Shown here one piece after another: positions 20,901 to 47,552 of a stretch of 64,000 bases of DNA (position 1 is the stretch's first letter; each line of letters begins with the position of its first letter). The stretch lies in contig NC_134397.1 in the NCBI RefSeq assembly GCF_050003625.1, positions 197,305,063 to 197,369,062 on the forward strand, written 5' to 3'. A model generated the notes under the pieces. It did not search any database, was not told the origin of the DNA, and saw nothing but the letters and a program-made list of their open reading frames with translations. Source of the DNA: Haematobia irritans. Lineage: Eukaryota > Arthropoda > Insecta > Diptera > Muscidae. The translations under genes were made by a program, and so were the position numbers.

Positions 20901-23618
20901 TCCGATCCGGCTGAAATTTGGTACGTGGTGTTAGTATATGGTCTCTAACAATCATGCAAAAATTGGTCCATATCAGTTAATAATTATATATAGCCCCCAT
21001 ATAAACCGATCCCCCGATTTGGCTTGCAGAGCCTCTAAGAGCAACAATTTTGATCCGATCCGGCTGAAATTTGGTACATGGTGTTAGTATATGGTCTCTA
21101 ACAACCATGCAGAAATTTGTCCATATTGGTCCATATTGGTCCATAATTATATATAGCCCCCATATAAACCGATCACCAGATTTGACCTCCGGAGCCTCTT
21201 GGAAGACCAAAATTAATCTGATTCAGTTGAAATTTAGTACGTGATGTTAATATATGGCCTCAAACACCCATGCAAAAATTGGTCGATATCTATCCATAAT
21301 TATGTATAGGCCCCATATAAACCGATCCCCAGATTTGACCTCCGGAGCACCTTGGAAGAGTAAAATTCTTCCCATTCGGTTGAAATTTGGTACGTGATGT
21401 TAGTACAGGGTATCCAACAACCATGTAGGAATTGGTTCCTATCGGTCCATAAAAGTATATAGCTCCCATATAAACCGATCCCCAGATTTGACCTCCGGTG
21501 CCTTTTGGAGAAGCAAAATTCATCCGATCTGGTTGAAATTTGGTACGTGGTGGTAGTATATGATATTTAACAACCATGTGAGTTGAAATTTGTGGATGGC
21601 AGTCTTTCGTAGAAGTTTCTACGCAATCCATGGTGGAGGGTACATAAGATTCGGCCTGGCCGAACTTACGGCCGTATATATTTGTTCTAATTAAAATGTC
21701 ATTATTTTAAAGAATTTAGTCCTTAACATTGCGTAAATTTCGAGTCCTAAAATTTAAGTTGCATAATCTTCCATATTAAGTCAATATTGTTTTCAGTCTA
21801 ATAATAGATTGATCACTAAAACTACACTCTCTCTTACTTTTAGAGCTCTCTCAACCCGTACTGTTGCTGCTATATGGTGTTTCTTCACATTGATTATTGT
21901 ATCATCGTACACTGCAAATTTAGCTGCCTTCTTAACCATTGAGAATCCAACAAAAGTATTGGAGAATGTTAAGGATTTATCTGAAAACAAAGGTGGTGTG
22001 CAATATGGAGCTAAGAAAAACGGAGCCACCAGAAATTTCTTTGCGGTATGATAAATTGCAAAAAGGATCAAATAATAGAATACCTTCACTCCCTAACATC
22101 TGCTTCGCCTTCATTTGTAGACTTCAGCTGAACCGACCTATATGAAAATGCATGAGTATATGAGCTCCCATATAGAATATTTAACGGAAAGTAACCAGGA
22201 AGGTGTCGATCGTGTCACGAATAGTGATACAAAAGGTGGCGTTACATATGCCTTCTTAATGGAATCGACATCCATTGAATATCACATTGTAAGAAATTGT
22301 AAATTGCAAAAAGTTGGCGATCCATTGGATGAAAAGGGCTATGGCATTGCAATGAAGAAAAGTATGTCCAACGAAAAAATATCGAAAATTATTGATCCTG
22401 TATCGTCATATTATTTGCTTAACATTACATACATTTTCTATGGATTTTATAGATTGGCCTTATCGTGATAAATTCAATAATGCCTTATTGGAATTACAGG
22501 AACAAGGTGTTCTGGCTAAGCTTAAAAAGAAATGGTGGAATGAAATGGGTGCCACTGTTTGCAAGGTAATAAAATATATATGGATAAGTATTAGGTAGGG
22601 AGCCACCGTGGTGTAATGATTAGCATGCCCGTCTTGCAAACAAGGGGTCGTGGGTTCGATTCTTGCTTCGACCGAACACCAAAATGTTTTTTAGCGGTGG
22701 ACTCTCCTTTCTCAGTAATACTGATGATATTTCTGAGTATTTCAAAGCTTTTCTAACTGGTTTCACAGCAATGTGTCACGCCGTTCGGACTCGGAGGTCC
22801 CTTGTCATTGAGCTAAACATGGAATCGAGCAGCACTCAATGATAAGATATAAGTTCACCACTGTGGTATCACAATGGACTGAATAGTCTAAGTGAGCCTA
22901 AAATATCGGGCTGCCACCTAACCTAACCACAGTGGTATCACAATGGACTGAATAGTCTAAGTGAGCCTGATACATCGGGCTGTCACATAACCTAACCTAA
23001 CCTAACCTAACCTAACCTAAGTATATGGTTGAAAAATTCCATTCGTGTTAGACTAAATCCCCTAATACAATTAGAGATGTCAGCAAACCAATTTATATAA
23101 CTTTTCCAAACTTGTCATTCTCTAAGTTTCTTCATTTCCTTTCTCATTCTCATTTTCAGTCTTCATCAGAAGGCGGTGTAAATCCCTTGGCTGTTAATAA
23201 CTTGGAAGGTATTTACTATGTACTTATTGTTGGTTCTGGTATGTCCATTGTTTATGGTATTGTCTGTTGGATATTTAATGTTATAAAGAAAGCTCGATCG
23301 TACGATGTAAGTTTGAATTTATTTTTTAGTGTTAATATAGGAGCAAAATAGAAAAATAACCCATGTTAAATTGCTTCCCATTAGGTATCATATAAAGCAG
23401 CATTTTGGGAAGAACTGAAAGCTGTTATTGATGTTAAAAATAATGAACGAGTTCTAAAAGGTGCAGCTTCTGTATATTCACGTAGTCACAATTCATCTTT
23501 GGAATCTTTAGATTCCATTGATAGCTACTCTGATGATGAAGATAGCAGTAGCAGCAGCAGTAGTAGTAGTGCTAGCGACAATGGTAGTGGTGACGGCAGT
23601 GGTGCTGAAGAAAACTGA
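2967..23618 (+). CDS. Ionotropic glutamate receptor subunit, GluRII (muscle/kainate-like) type, gene 1
   Basis: Ligand-gated cation channel subunit. Exons: 2967-3090, 9189-9349, 9423-9639, 9827-10017, 10083-10386, 14161-14324, 14474-14704, 14762-14965, 15057-15141, 17158-17434, 21844-22045, 22121-22361, 22453-22565, 23160-23306, 23385-23618. The product is 964 aa. The start has an in-frame TAA five codons upstream and gives a hydrophobic signal peptide (about residues 1-23). The amino-terminal domain runs to about 450. Ligand-binding S1 has DLTITSER (D540, T542, R547) and S2 has [10 protein letters not shown] (E768). TM1 is about 588-607, pore GAFLQQGSE has Gln at the Q/R site (645), TM3 has SYTANLAAF (674-682), and TM4 is in exon 14. 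Odd points: GAT replaces the usual GST at 713-715, IWC replaces IWW, exon 5 has an acidic insert, and the tail is Ser/Asp rich. It is the tandem paralogue of the gene at 28825. GluRIIA/GluRIIB is the closest arrangement I know, but the exact orthologue is not settled. Confidence 0.93.
3638..5072. mobile_element. TA-flanked TIR element, CACCCAGAAAAAAGTG ends (1435 bp)
   Basis: Left end CACCCAGAAAAAAGTG and right end CACTTTTTCCTGGGTG are inverted copies with one mismatch. TA lies on both sides, and the interrupted family A monomer resumes after the right TA. The interior is AT rich with no convincing ORF, so it is non-autonomous. Confidence 0.85.
5975..6058 (-). repeat. tRNA-like unit (Pol III A and B box) in the TIR element
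   Basis: On the minus strand TAGCTCAGTGG matches the A box and GGTTCGATTCT the B box, at tRNA-like spacing. The rest does not fold into a clean cloverleaf and the unit is duplicated with the element at 13445-13528. I treat it as a tRNA relic, not a gene. Confidence 0.6.
6163..6240 (+). repeat. tRNA-like unit facing away from its partner
   Basis: TGGAGCAGTGG is A-box-like and GGTTCGATCCC is a good B box, followed by CTTCGACCA and a T-run that would end Pol III transcription. Its twin is at 13633-13710. It resembles the head of the local SINE family. Confidence 0.6.
7390..7472 (-). repeat. tRNA-like unit, SINE-head type
   Basis: On the minus strand it reads CCACGTGGAGCAGTGGTTAG, then GGGTTCAATCCC as B box. 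It is close to the SINE head at 22598 and probably a transferred SINE or tRNA fragment. Confidence 0.6.
7581..7660 (+). repeat. tRNA-like unit paired with 7390-7472
   Basis: TAGCCCAGTGG (A box) and CGGTTCGATTCT (B box), with GTGTGTTGGCTTA between. It is the same type as the minus-strand unit at 5975-6058, so the pair arrangement repeats in a different element. Confidence 0.6.
8568..9188 (+). other. Rest of intron 1 of gene 1
   Basis: AT-rich intron sequence with no clear repeat or gene, ending in a normal acceptor (TTTTGTCCAG at 9188). A possible decayed hAT-like end, CAGTGTTGCCACAC, lies near 8800 but has no visible partner. Confidence 0.4.
10424..12698 (+). repeat. Family B dispersed repeat, two abutting copies in intron 5 of gene 1
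   Basis: The first copy starts AAACAAGTAAGGAAAGTCTA and GGCGGGGCCGACTATATTAT, and ends near 11666 in GTGTGGCGCAGGGTATA. A second, lacking that start, runs on to 12698. Monomers of about 155 bp contain GGGAGCTATATCTAAATCTG and AACCGATTTC. GGACGGACGGAC tracts lie near each 3' end. It begins only 37 bp after exon 5. Confidence 0.85.
12699..12871 (-). repeat. Family A fragment
   Basis: A single family A monomer in reverse orientation, with ATCTGGGGATCGGTTTATAT and ATATAATTATGAACCGATAT. It lies between family B and a palindromic MITE. Confidence 0.6.
12872..13121. mobile_element. Palindromic MITE, CACGCAGAGAAGG ends (250 bp)
   Basis: Inverted ends CACGCAGAGAAGGAATATGA and TCATATTCCTTCACTGGGTG, with long internal symmetry (ACATGTTTCAAGAGCAAAAT against ATTTTGCTCTTAAAACATGT). 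It abuts the next element, sharing the TA at 13122-13123. Copies: 41441-41692 and about 46168-46381. Confidence 0.8.
13124..14054. mobile_element. TA-flanked TIR element, CACGCAAA ends, second and longer copy with tRNA-like pair
   Basis: Nearly identical to 5659-6302 over its first 590 bp, then about 290 bp longer before the TTTCTTTGCGTG end. TA flanks both sides. tRNA-like units are at 13445-13528 (minus) and 13633-13710 (plus). The extra segment resembles internal sequence of 6374-7958 (for example ATATAAACGAAATGGACTGT near 13870), so the two element types share parts. Confidence 0.82.
15200..16297 (-). repeat. Family B dispersed repeat, inverted, in intron 9 of gene 1
   Basis: Read on the minus strand it starts AAACAAGTAAGGAAAGTCTA and ends at TATAATTAATTGGATCAATT, with the GACGGACGGACGGACAACGG tract near its 3' side. 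Its monomers match 10424-12698. It is one copy of roughly six monomers. Confidence 0.85.
16298..17150 (+). repeat. AT-rich tandem duplication upstream of exon 10 of gene 1
   Basis: A unit of about 330 bp occurs twice (about 16475-16795 and 16808-17125). Both copies contain AACTATATTGAATTGCTTTC and ACTTAAGTAACTTAAGGTT. Many AATTAATT runs give self-complementarity. The CAATTAAAAA and GGTGATATTTT motifs resemble the MITE at 48723. Confidence 0.7.
17435..17861 (+). other. Start of intron 10 of gene 1, unclassified
   Basis: About 430 bp with less A/T than its surroundings. A short direct repeat, TTTATTTTAGGCGTTGATCC / TTTATTTTTGCGTTGATCC, lies near 17695-17735. I recognise no gene or known element. 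Confidence 0.35.
17862..20052 (+). repeat. Family A dispersed repeat with an embedded 29-bp minisatellite
   Basis: It starts within the family A leader (GGGTCGTGGTGAAATTCTGA), so it is 5'-shortened. About ten 147-bp monomers follow, then the minisatellite at 19342-19813, then the terminal motif TAAGCTTGGGACTGGCCGAA with TATATACTTGTTT. Confidence 0.82.
19342..19813 (+). repeat. 29-bp minisatellite array (about 16 units)
   Basis: The unit contains TTTCTATAGAAAATTTTGTC plus AAAATTTTA. It is nearly homogeneous here and is the same unit as the arrays at 27510-33745. It lies inside a family A element. Confidence 0.9.
20053..20615 (+). other. Unclassified part of intron 10 of gene 1
   Basis: Between two family A copies. 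It opens with ACGCCACAACACGATACGAT-type sequence and becomes AT rich. No gene, TIR or tandem repeat is evident. Confidence 0.35.
20616..21688 (+). repeat. Family A dispersed repeat, uninterrupted copy
   Basis: The most complete unbroken family A copy. Order: TATCCCCTCCACCATAGGAT start, GTCCGTCCGTCCGTC tract, leader, about five monomers, then CATGGTGGAGGGTACATAAG, GATTCGGCCTGGCCGAACTT and GTATATATTTGTT. About 1.07 kb. Confidence 0.85.
22598..23017 (+). mobile_element. tRNA-derived SINE with (CCTAA)n tail, full-length
   Basis: The head GGGAGCCACCGTGGTGTAAT holds an A-box-like stretch and GGGTTCGATTCT is the B box. A body of about 250 bp follows, then a 68-bp segment present twice (from ATCACAATGGACTGAATAGT), then five CCTAA units. 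The flanks TAAGTATTAGGT and TAAGTATATGGT look like a target-site duplication. It sits in intron 13 of gene 1. Other copies: 1629, 35015 and 57330. Confidence 0.87.
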
Positions 23619-24027
23619 ATGAAATGTATAACAATTTTACGAACACATTTTTATTAAATTATGCAAAACTGAGTTTGTGAAGAAGATCAACTTTTGTTTT
23701 TAAATTATGGAGAGGAATAATAGCAGAAAATATAGCCCATATTTTATGTTAATTATTAAAAAAAATAGATAATATAAAAAATTAAATTGATAACTCTTGC
23801 TTACTCTTCTTTCTATATCAATTCTATGATCTTTTTACTATCATTCTTTTCGTCGGAAATATTACTACAAGAAGGAAAAATTACTAGCATATGATATAAA
23901 AACTCTTGCAAATATTTTTACTATATAGGAGAATTTCTTTTTATTTGGCGGGATGTTGACATACGATTGCTATTGCTATTTTGTTTACGGCAACTTAAAA
24001 GATTCATCTCGAAAATCTCCGAAAAAA
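23619..24027 (+). other. 3' flank of receptor gene 1
   Basis: AT-rich 3' UTR and downstream sequence with ATTAAA at 23653. No further exon or gene is visible before the mariner relic. Confidence 0.45.
23653..23658 (+). promoter_or_regulatory. Probable polyadenylation signal of receptor gene 1
   Basis: An ATTAAA hexamer lies 35 nt after the gene 1 stop codon, followed by AT-rich sequence. It is a common variant of AATAAA. The 3' end is inferred from position only. Confidence 0.4.
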
Positions 24028-25700
24028 TGGAATAAATCGCGTACATTTTCGTGCGATTATTTTATACAACTTTCGACGTGTATTAATTCAACAACAGTGC
24101 ATTGATTAACTCAATTAAATATTTGGCATTGAAGCTCTGTCAAGGGCCAGTGCGTATCGTTGGTATGGTGAATTCGTAGTTCATTCGAAGGCGAATTTGG
24201 TGAAGGTCGTACAAAATCAGTTGTTGTTCCGTAAGCCGTTGTTGCTGCACGCCAACTGATATTACATGATCGTCATTTCGCCTATATTTACATAGCCATT
24301 AGTGGGACCACCATCCATTCAATATTGCATGACCATTTGATCGAACGTTCGCGTTTGATCGCAAACAAAAGAAAGACTCGTCTCGACCAGTGGTGCCAAC
24401 AGTTTTGGGCTGAAAATCGTCAATTTTAAAAATATTTTTCGTCAAAATCGTCAATTCATCCCAAAGAATTCGTCAAAAAATCGTCACTCATAAAACAGTT
24501 GAAAAAAAAGATTTAGGAACAAAATAAAAGTTTTATTCAAACATCTGAGGCATCCATATATTGTATACTGTTATTAAAAAAGGGGTTTTATTCATTTTAG
24601 TTACATGAATAATGCCGTTTAAATCTCTAATTAAGTAATATAGTTTCCAGTTTTTTTGAACGACGATTAATTGAAATAAATTTTTAATTAATTTAAATTA
24701 ATATATTTGTGACCACATGTACTACATTGTTTAACAAAATTTTCTTGACAAAAAAATTTCCTATTCTCCAAGCGAATTTAAATCCTTATTACTTGCTCAT
24801 GTATAAGTTTTATTATTATTACTATTATCGGTAATGAATAAATAAATCAAGTGAATTTAACTAAACTGGCTTCATAGCAATTAGAATTATTTTGCTTTAA
24901 ATAGTTTTTAGACAAAAGAATACCTTGCAATGTTTAAGTTTCAAAGGTATTACGAATTTTAGGTTTATTTATATTGATTTGAAATTTCTTTCTATATTGG
25001 AGACGGCTGGAAGCAAGCTACATATAAATTGTCATATTATTGAGATCCAAAATAACTTGTTTACATTACAACTTATGAAAATCGTCAACTTATAACTACA
25101 TCACTTTGAAAAATCGTCAAATCGACATAAAAACCCTTAAAAGGAAACACTCGAGTCGAGCATTTTAAAAAATCGTCATCTCATAACTAAGTTGTTTAAA
25201 ATCGTGGTCAAATCGTCAGAGGCCAAATTTACTATCAAAAATCGTCAAAATGACGAAAAATCGTCAGAGTTGGCACCGCTGGTCTCGACTGGTCACAAGC
25301 AACACGTCTATGGCATCGTGTTTCAAAATGAGACAATTTAAACAAAAGTTGCTTAAGCACTTCCAAGCAAACGATCGCCTGATTTTTCAGAAAAACTACA
25401 CATGTCGCAATCCTAGCACTACAACAACGCACAACAATCAATTCTGAGCCATATTTTTTGGCAATTGTTTTCCAAGAAATCAGGAAACCATCCGCCGAGG
25501 ACGGATCACTCTTCACCGCGACAATGCGAGCTCTCACATATAGGCTCAAACAACTGCCTTTTTAGACTCAAATCATCGCTTTGATGGGTCATAGATCATC
25601 GTATAGCTCTTACTTGGCACCGAATGAATTCTTATTATTTCCTATGTAAAAAATAAGCTGATAGTTCAACGTTTTTCGATACCTAAACAAGCTGTTGATG
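24028..25700 (+). pseudogene. Degenerate mariner transposase relic (DD34D-type), interrupted by a hAT MITE
   Basis: Reading across frameshifts gives QQQCID, then YRWYGEF, DRHFAYI, SGTTIHSILHDHL, SKQTIA and FFRKTTHVA, then LAPNEFLLFP. This order matches mariner transposases of the mori/SETMAR-like group. Stops and frameshifts are frequent and the catalytic triad is not intact. The element at 24388-25281 splits it. Confidence 0.75.
24388..25281. mobile_element. hAT-type MITE (894 bp) with 8-bp target-site duplication
   Basis: The ends are CAGTGGTGCCAAC and GTTGGCACCGCTG, inverted with one mismatch. Exact GTCTCGAC copies flank it (24380-24387 and 25282-25289). An 8-bp duplication with CAGNGGTGCCAA ends is characteristic of hAT transposons. 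The sub-terminal AAAATCGTCAA motif is repeated many times at both ends. No transposase remains. Confidence 0.92.
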
Positions 25701-25812
25701 CGTGTTTTTGTAAGAATTGTCTGATTTGAAATTTAAATAAAAAACATTGCAAATTATAAATTGGTAGATAATTTCTTGTCATTTAACATTTAAATATAAT
25801 TTCGGGCATTAA

Positions 25813-26043
25813 GGTGGGTATTAAGTTCGAGTTTAGCCGCTAAAATCGCTAAAGTGAAAACTAAATCAGTAAAAAAACGGCATAAAATTATACATATTTG
25901 TTGCAAATTTTATTATAACTTGATGGGGAATACCCCAAAGCAAATTTTCACAAAGTTTGTATTCCTTATGGTGGATTAATTAAAAAAAGTAATCGTGAAA
26001 AAATGGCGATTTTAGCGGCCAAACTCGAACTTAATACCCACCC
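25813..26043. mobile_element. Palindromic MITE with ~37-bp inverted ends
   Basis: GGTGGGTATTAAGTTCGAGT and TTAGCCGCTAAAATCGC at the left mirror GCGATTTTAGCGGCCAAACT and CGAACTTAATACCCACC at the right. About 230 bp, non-coding. A diverged relative is embedded at 6865-6990. The target-site duplication is not clear. Confidence 0.8.
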
Positions 26044-26149
26044 TATATACAACTATTTTGCACAAAGGCCATTCTGCAGGTCCAATTTTCAACCATATCT
26101 TTACGAATTTGACACGGTTACCACTCGTGTTAAATGAAATCTACCATTA

Positions 26150-27512
26150 CTTTGGAAATCTAGAGGTATTTTATGACCATAAAGAGGTGTACCAAAAATG
26201 GTGAGTATCGGTCCATGTTTTGGTATAGCCCCCATATAGACCGATCTCCCGATTTTATTTCTTGGACTTATAGAAAACGCAGTTTTTATTCAATTTACCT
26301 GAAATTGGAAATCTAGAGGTATTGTAGGACCACAGATACGTGTGCCAAAAATTGTGAGTATCGGTCCATGTTTTGGCATAGCCCCCATATAGACCAATCT
26401 CCCGATTTTACTTCTTGGGCTTATAGAAACCGCAGTTTTTATTCAATTTACCTGAAATTGGAAATCTAGAGGTATTGTAGGACCACAAATACGTGTGCCA
26501 AAAATTGTGAGTATCGGTCCATATTTTGGTATAGCCCCCATATAGACCGATCTCCCGATTTTACTTCTTGGGCTTATAGAAACCGCAGTTTTTATTCAAT
26601 TTACCTGAAATTGGAAGTGGAAGTATTGTAGGACCACAAATACGTGTGCCAAAAATTGTGAGTATCGGTCCATGTTTTGGTATGGTCCCCATATAAAACG
26701 ACCTTCCGATTTAGGGTATTGGGCTTATAGAAACCGTAGTTTTTATTCAATTTGTCTGAAATTGGAAATCTAGAGGTATTTTAGGACCATAAAGAGGTGT
26801 GCCGAAAATGGTGAGTATCGGTCCATATTTTGGTATAGCCCCCATATACACCGATTTCCCGATTTTACTTCTTGGGCTTCTAGAATCCGAAGTTTTTATC
26901 CTATTTGCCTGAAATTGGAAATCTATAGGTATTTTCGGCTCATAAAGAGGTGTGCCGAAAACGGTGAGTATCGGTCCATATTTTAGTATAGCCCCCATAA
27001 GAACGATCTCCCGATTTAACTCCTTGGGTTTCTAGAAACCGTAGTTTTTATCTGATTTGCCTGAAATTGTAAATATTTTATATTTTAGGCTCACAAAAAC
27101 ATGTATCGGATTAAGTTTTTATCGGTCCATTTGGTAATGCCTCCATATAGACCGACATCACTTCTTGAAGGTGTAGAAGGCGCACTGATTATGACAATTG
27201 CTTGAAACTCAATGTAAAATTTCCAGATTTTACTTCTACAGATTTAAGATTTCAAATCAAGACGTTATTTTATAATTTTCTTGCACACTTACAAGAGATG
27301 TTAATAATTCCTCTAATACTCAAACAAAAATGGTTCTTATAAATCCAGAATCTGATATAGTCCTCTTAGGTGAAATCTTTACATTTATCTTCGGGAAGTG
27401 TCCTCAAGTCCTCAAGCCATCCTGAAATTTCAAAGGGAACCCTAATATTTGGTTCATGGTGGTGGGTATTTAAGATTCGGCCCGGCCGAACTTAGTGCTG
27501 TATATACTTGTT
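26150..27512 (+). repeat. Family C dispersed repeat, complete right half
   Basis: About six monomers of 155 bp (26150-27120), then a unique tail matching 1061-1890 without its insertions. It ends in TTTAAGATTCGGCCCGGCCG, AACTTAGTGC and TATATACTTGTTT. It lies between the two receptor genes. Confidence 0.85.
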
Positions 27513-27750
27513 TTCTATAGAAAATGTTGCAAAAATTCTATTTCTATAGAAAATTTTGTCAAAATTTTATCTCTATGGAACATTTTGTCAAAATTTTATT
27601 TCTGCAGAAAATTTTGTCAAAATTTTATTTCTATGGAAAACTTTTATTAAAATTTTATTTCTATAGAAAATTTGATTTCTATAGAAAATTTTGTCAAAAT
27701 TTTATTTCTATAGAAAATTTTACAAAATTTTATTTCTATCGAAAATTTGA
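27511..27750 (+). repeat. 29-bp minisatellite array
   Basis: About eight units with the TTTCTATAGAAAATTTTGTC core, directly abutting the family C terminus, as in the family A copy at 19342. Confidence 0.85.
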
Positions 27751-28824
27751 CCAATCTAGTAAACAGTATTTTTACTGCTTGCTAGATTTGTAGAATTCTA
27801 CCAACTGTGTTCGAAAATTCACCATGTTCGAGCAAGTGTAGTAACTCCTTTATTCAATCGATTTTGTATCCTAAACTATGCGTTCTAGAGTGAAAACCAG
27901 GCTAATACGTAACGAAAAAATTCCATCTAAATCCTGTAAAAATTAAATTTTTATTTGAAAAACTTGTTTTGGTCAAGGAGGAGGTTAATTCGTGATCACT
28001 CCCAAAAAATCGAAAATTCCATCCAAATACTCTAAAAATCAAAATTTTTTACATTAAACACTTGGTTTCGTGTAATTCGGGATCACGCCCAAAAATACAA
28101 AATTCCATCGAAATTATTAAAAAATCGAATTTTTTTATGTAAAAAACTTGATTTAATCATATCTCCTAAACTACGCGTCCTAGAGCGAAAAGGAGGTTAA
28201 TTCATGATGACTACCAAAAAATCTAAAATTCCATCCAAATCCTGGAAGCATCGACATGTTTCTACCAAAAATGTATTTTACTCATATTTCCTAAACTAAC
28301 CGACGGAGAACGAAAAGGAGCGAAATCATCCCAAAGTCCCAAACTATGCGTTCTAAAGGAAAATAGAGGTTAATTTGTAATCATCCCAGGTTAATTATTA
28401 ATCACCTCTGAGAACACAGCATTTTATGGTACCGTAGGTTATGAATTCAAGTCCTCAGACGCTTAGGATTAGGAGCAATACTATTTTTTGATTATTTTAA
28501 AAAACCTACCAGCGCATCGAAAAGCATCCGGAGAATCAATATTTTATTTTGGTTTTAAGAGCAAATTTTAAATGAATAAAATATTAAGAATAAAAGCTTT
28601 CGGCTTCCAAAACTTTTCCTCATTGTTTGGGAACTTTTTTGAGAACTATTAAAAAAATCTGGAAAATTTCTCTGCATACCAATTTAGTATCTCTTTAGTG
28701 TCGTTCAAGAAAACATCAAAGCGGAAAAGCATTCGCTCGCGTTCTTCAGGAAAAATTAATCAAAAATATGTTTTCATAAAAAATAATTTAAATAGAATAA
28801 GAAAACTTTGCAAAAGATTCAACA
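27751..28824 (+). other. 5' flank of receptor gene 2
   Basis: From 27890 to 28390 four or five diverged units of about 115 bp repeat AAAATTCCATC and GAGGTTAATTCGTGATCA motifs. The remainder to 28824 should include the gene 2 promoter and 5' UTR. I cannot assign a core promoter. A 71-codon ORF here overlaps the real exon 1 in another frame and is not called. Confidence 0.45.
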
Positions 28825-47356
<18,532 letters not shown>

Positions 47357-47516
47357 TTTTTTTGTTTCGTTTTAAATACTATAAGCCAAAAAGAGGGTTT
47401 TATTCGTTCAAAAAAACATATACATCATCTTTGAATTAAATTGGAATGTTAACAATTTGTTTGTTTGTATTAATAAATATACAATGGAAATAAATTAAAT
47501 AATACACTAAGATTAT

Positions 47517-47552
<36 letters not shown>

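Noticed and set aside
14762..22565. NMDA-type or olfactory Ir-type receptor
   Set aside because: QQG at the pore, SYTANLAAF, and an intact Arg and Glu in the binding domain fit the AMPA/kainate side. NMDA subunits have Asn at the pore site, and Ir proteins often lose these ligand residues.
25235..25549. 104-codon minus-strand ORF
   Set aside because: It spans the hAT MITE right edge and the opposite strand of the mariner relic; no domain and no sign of a gene.
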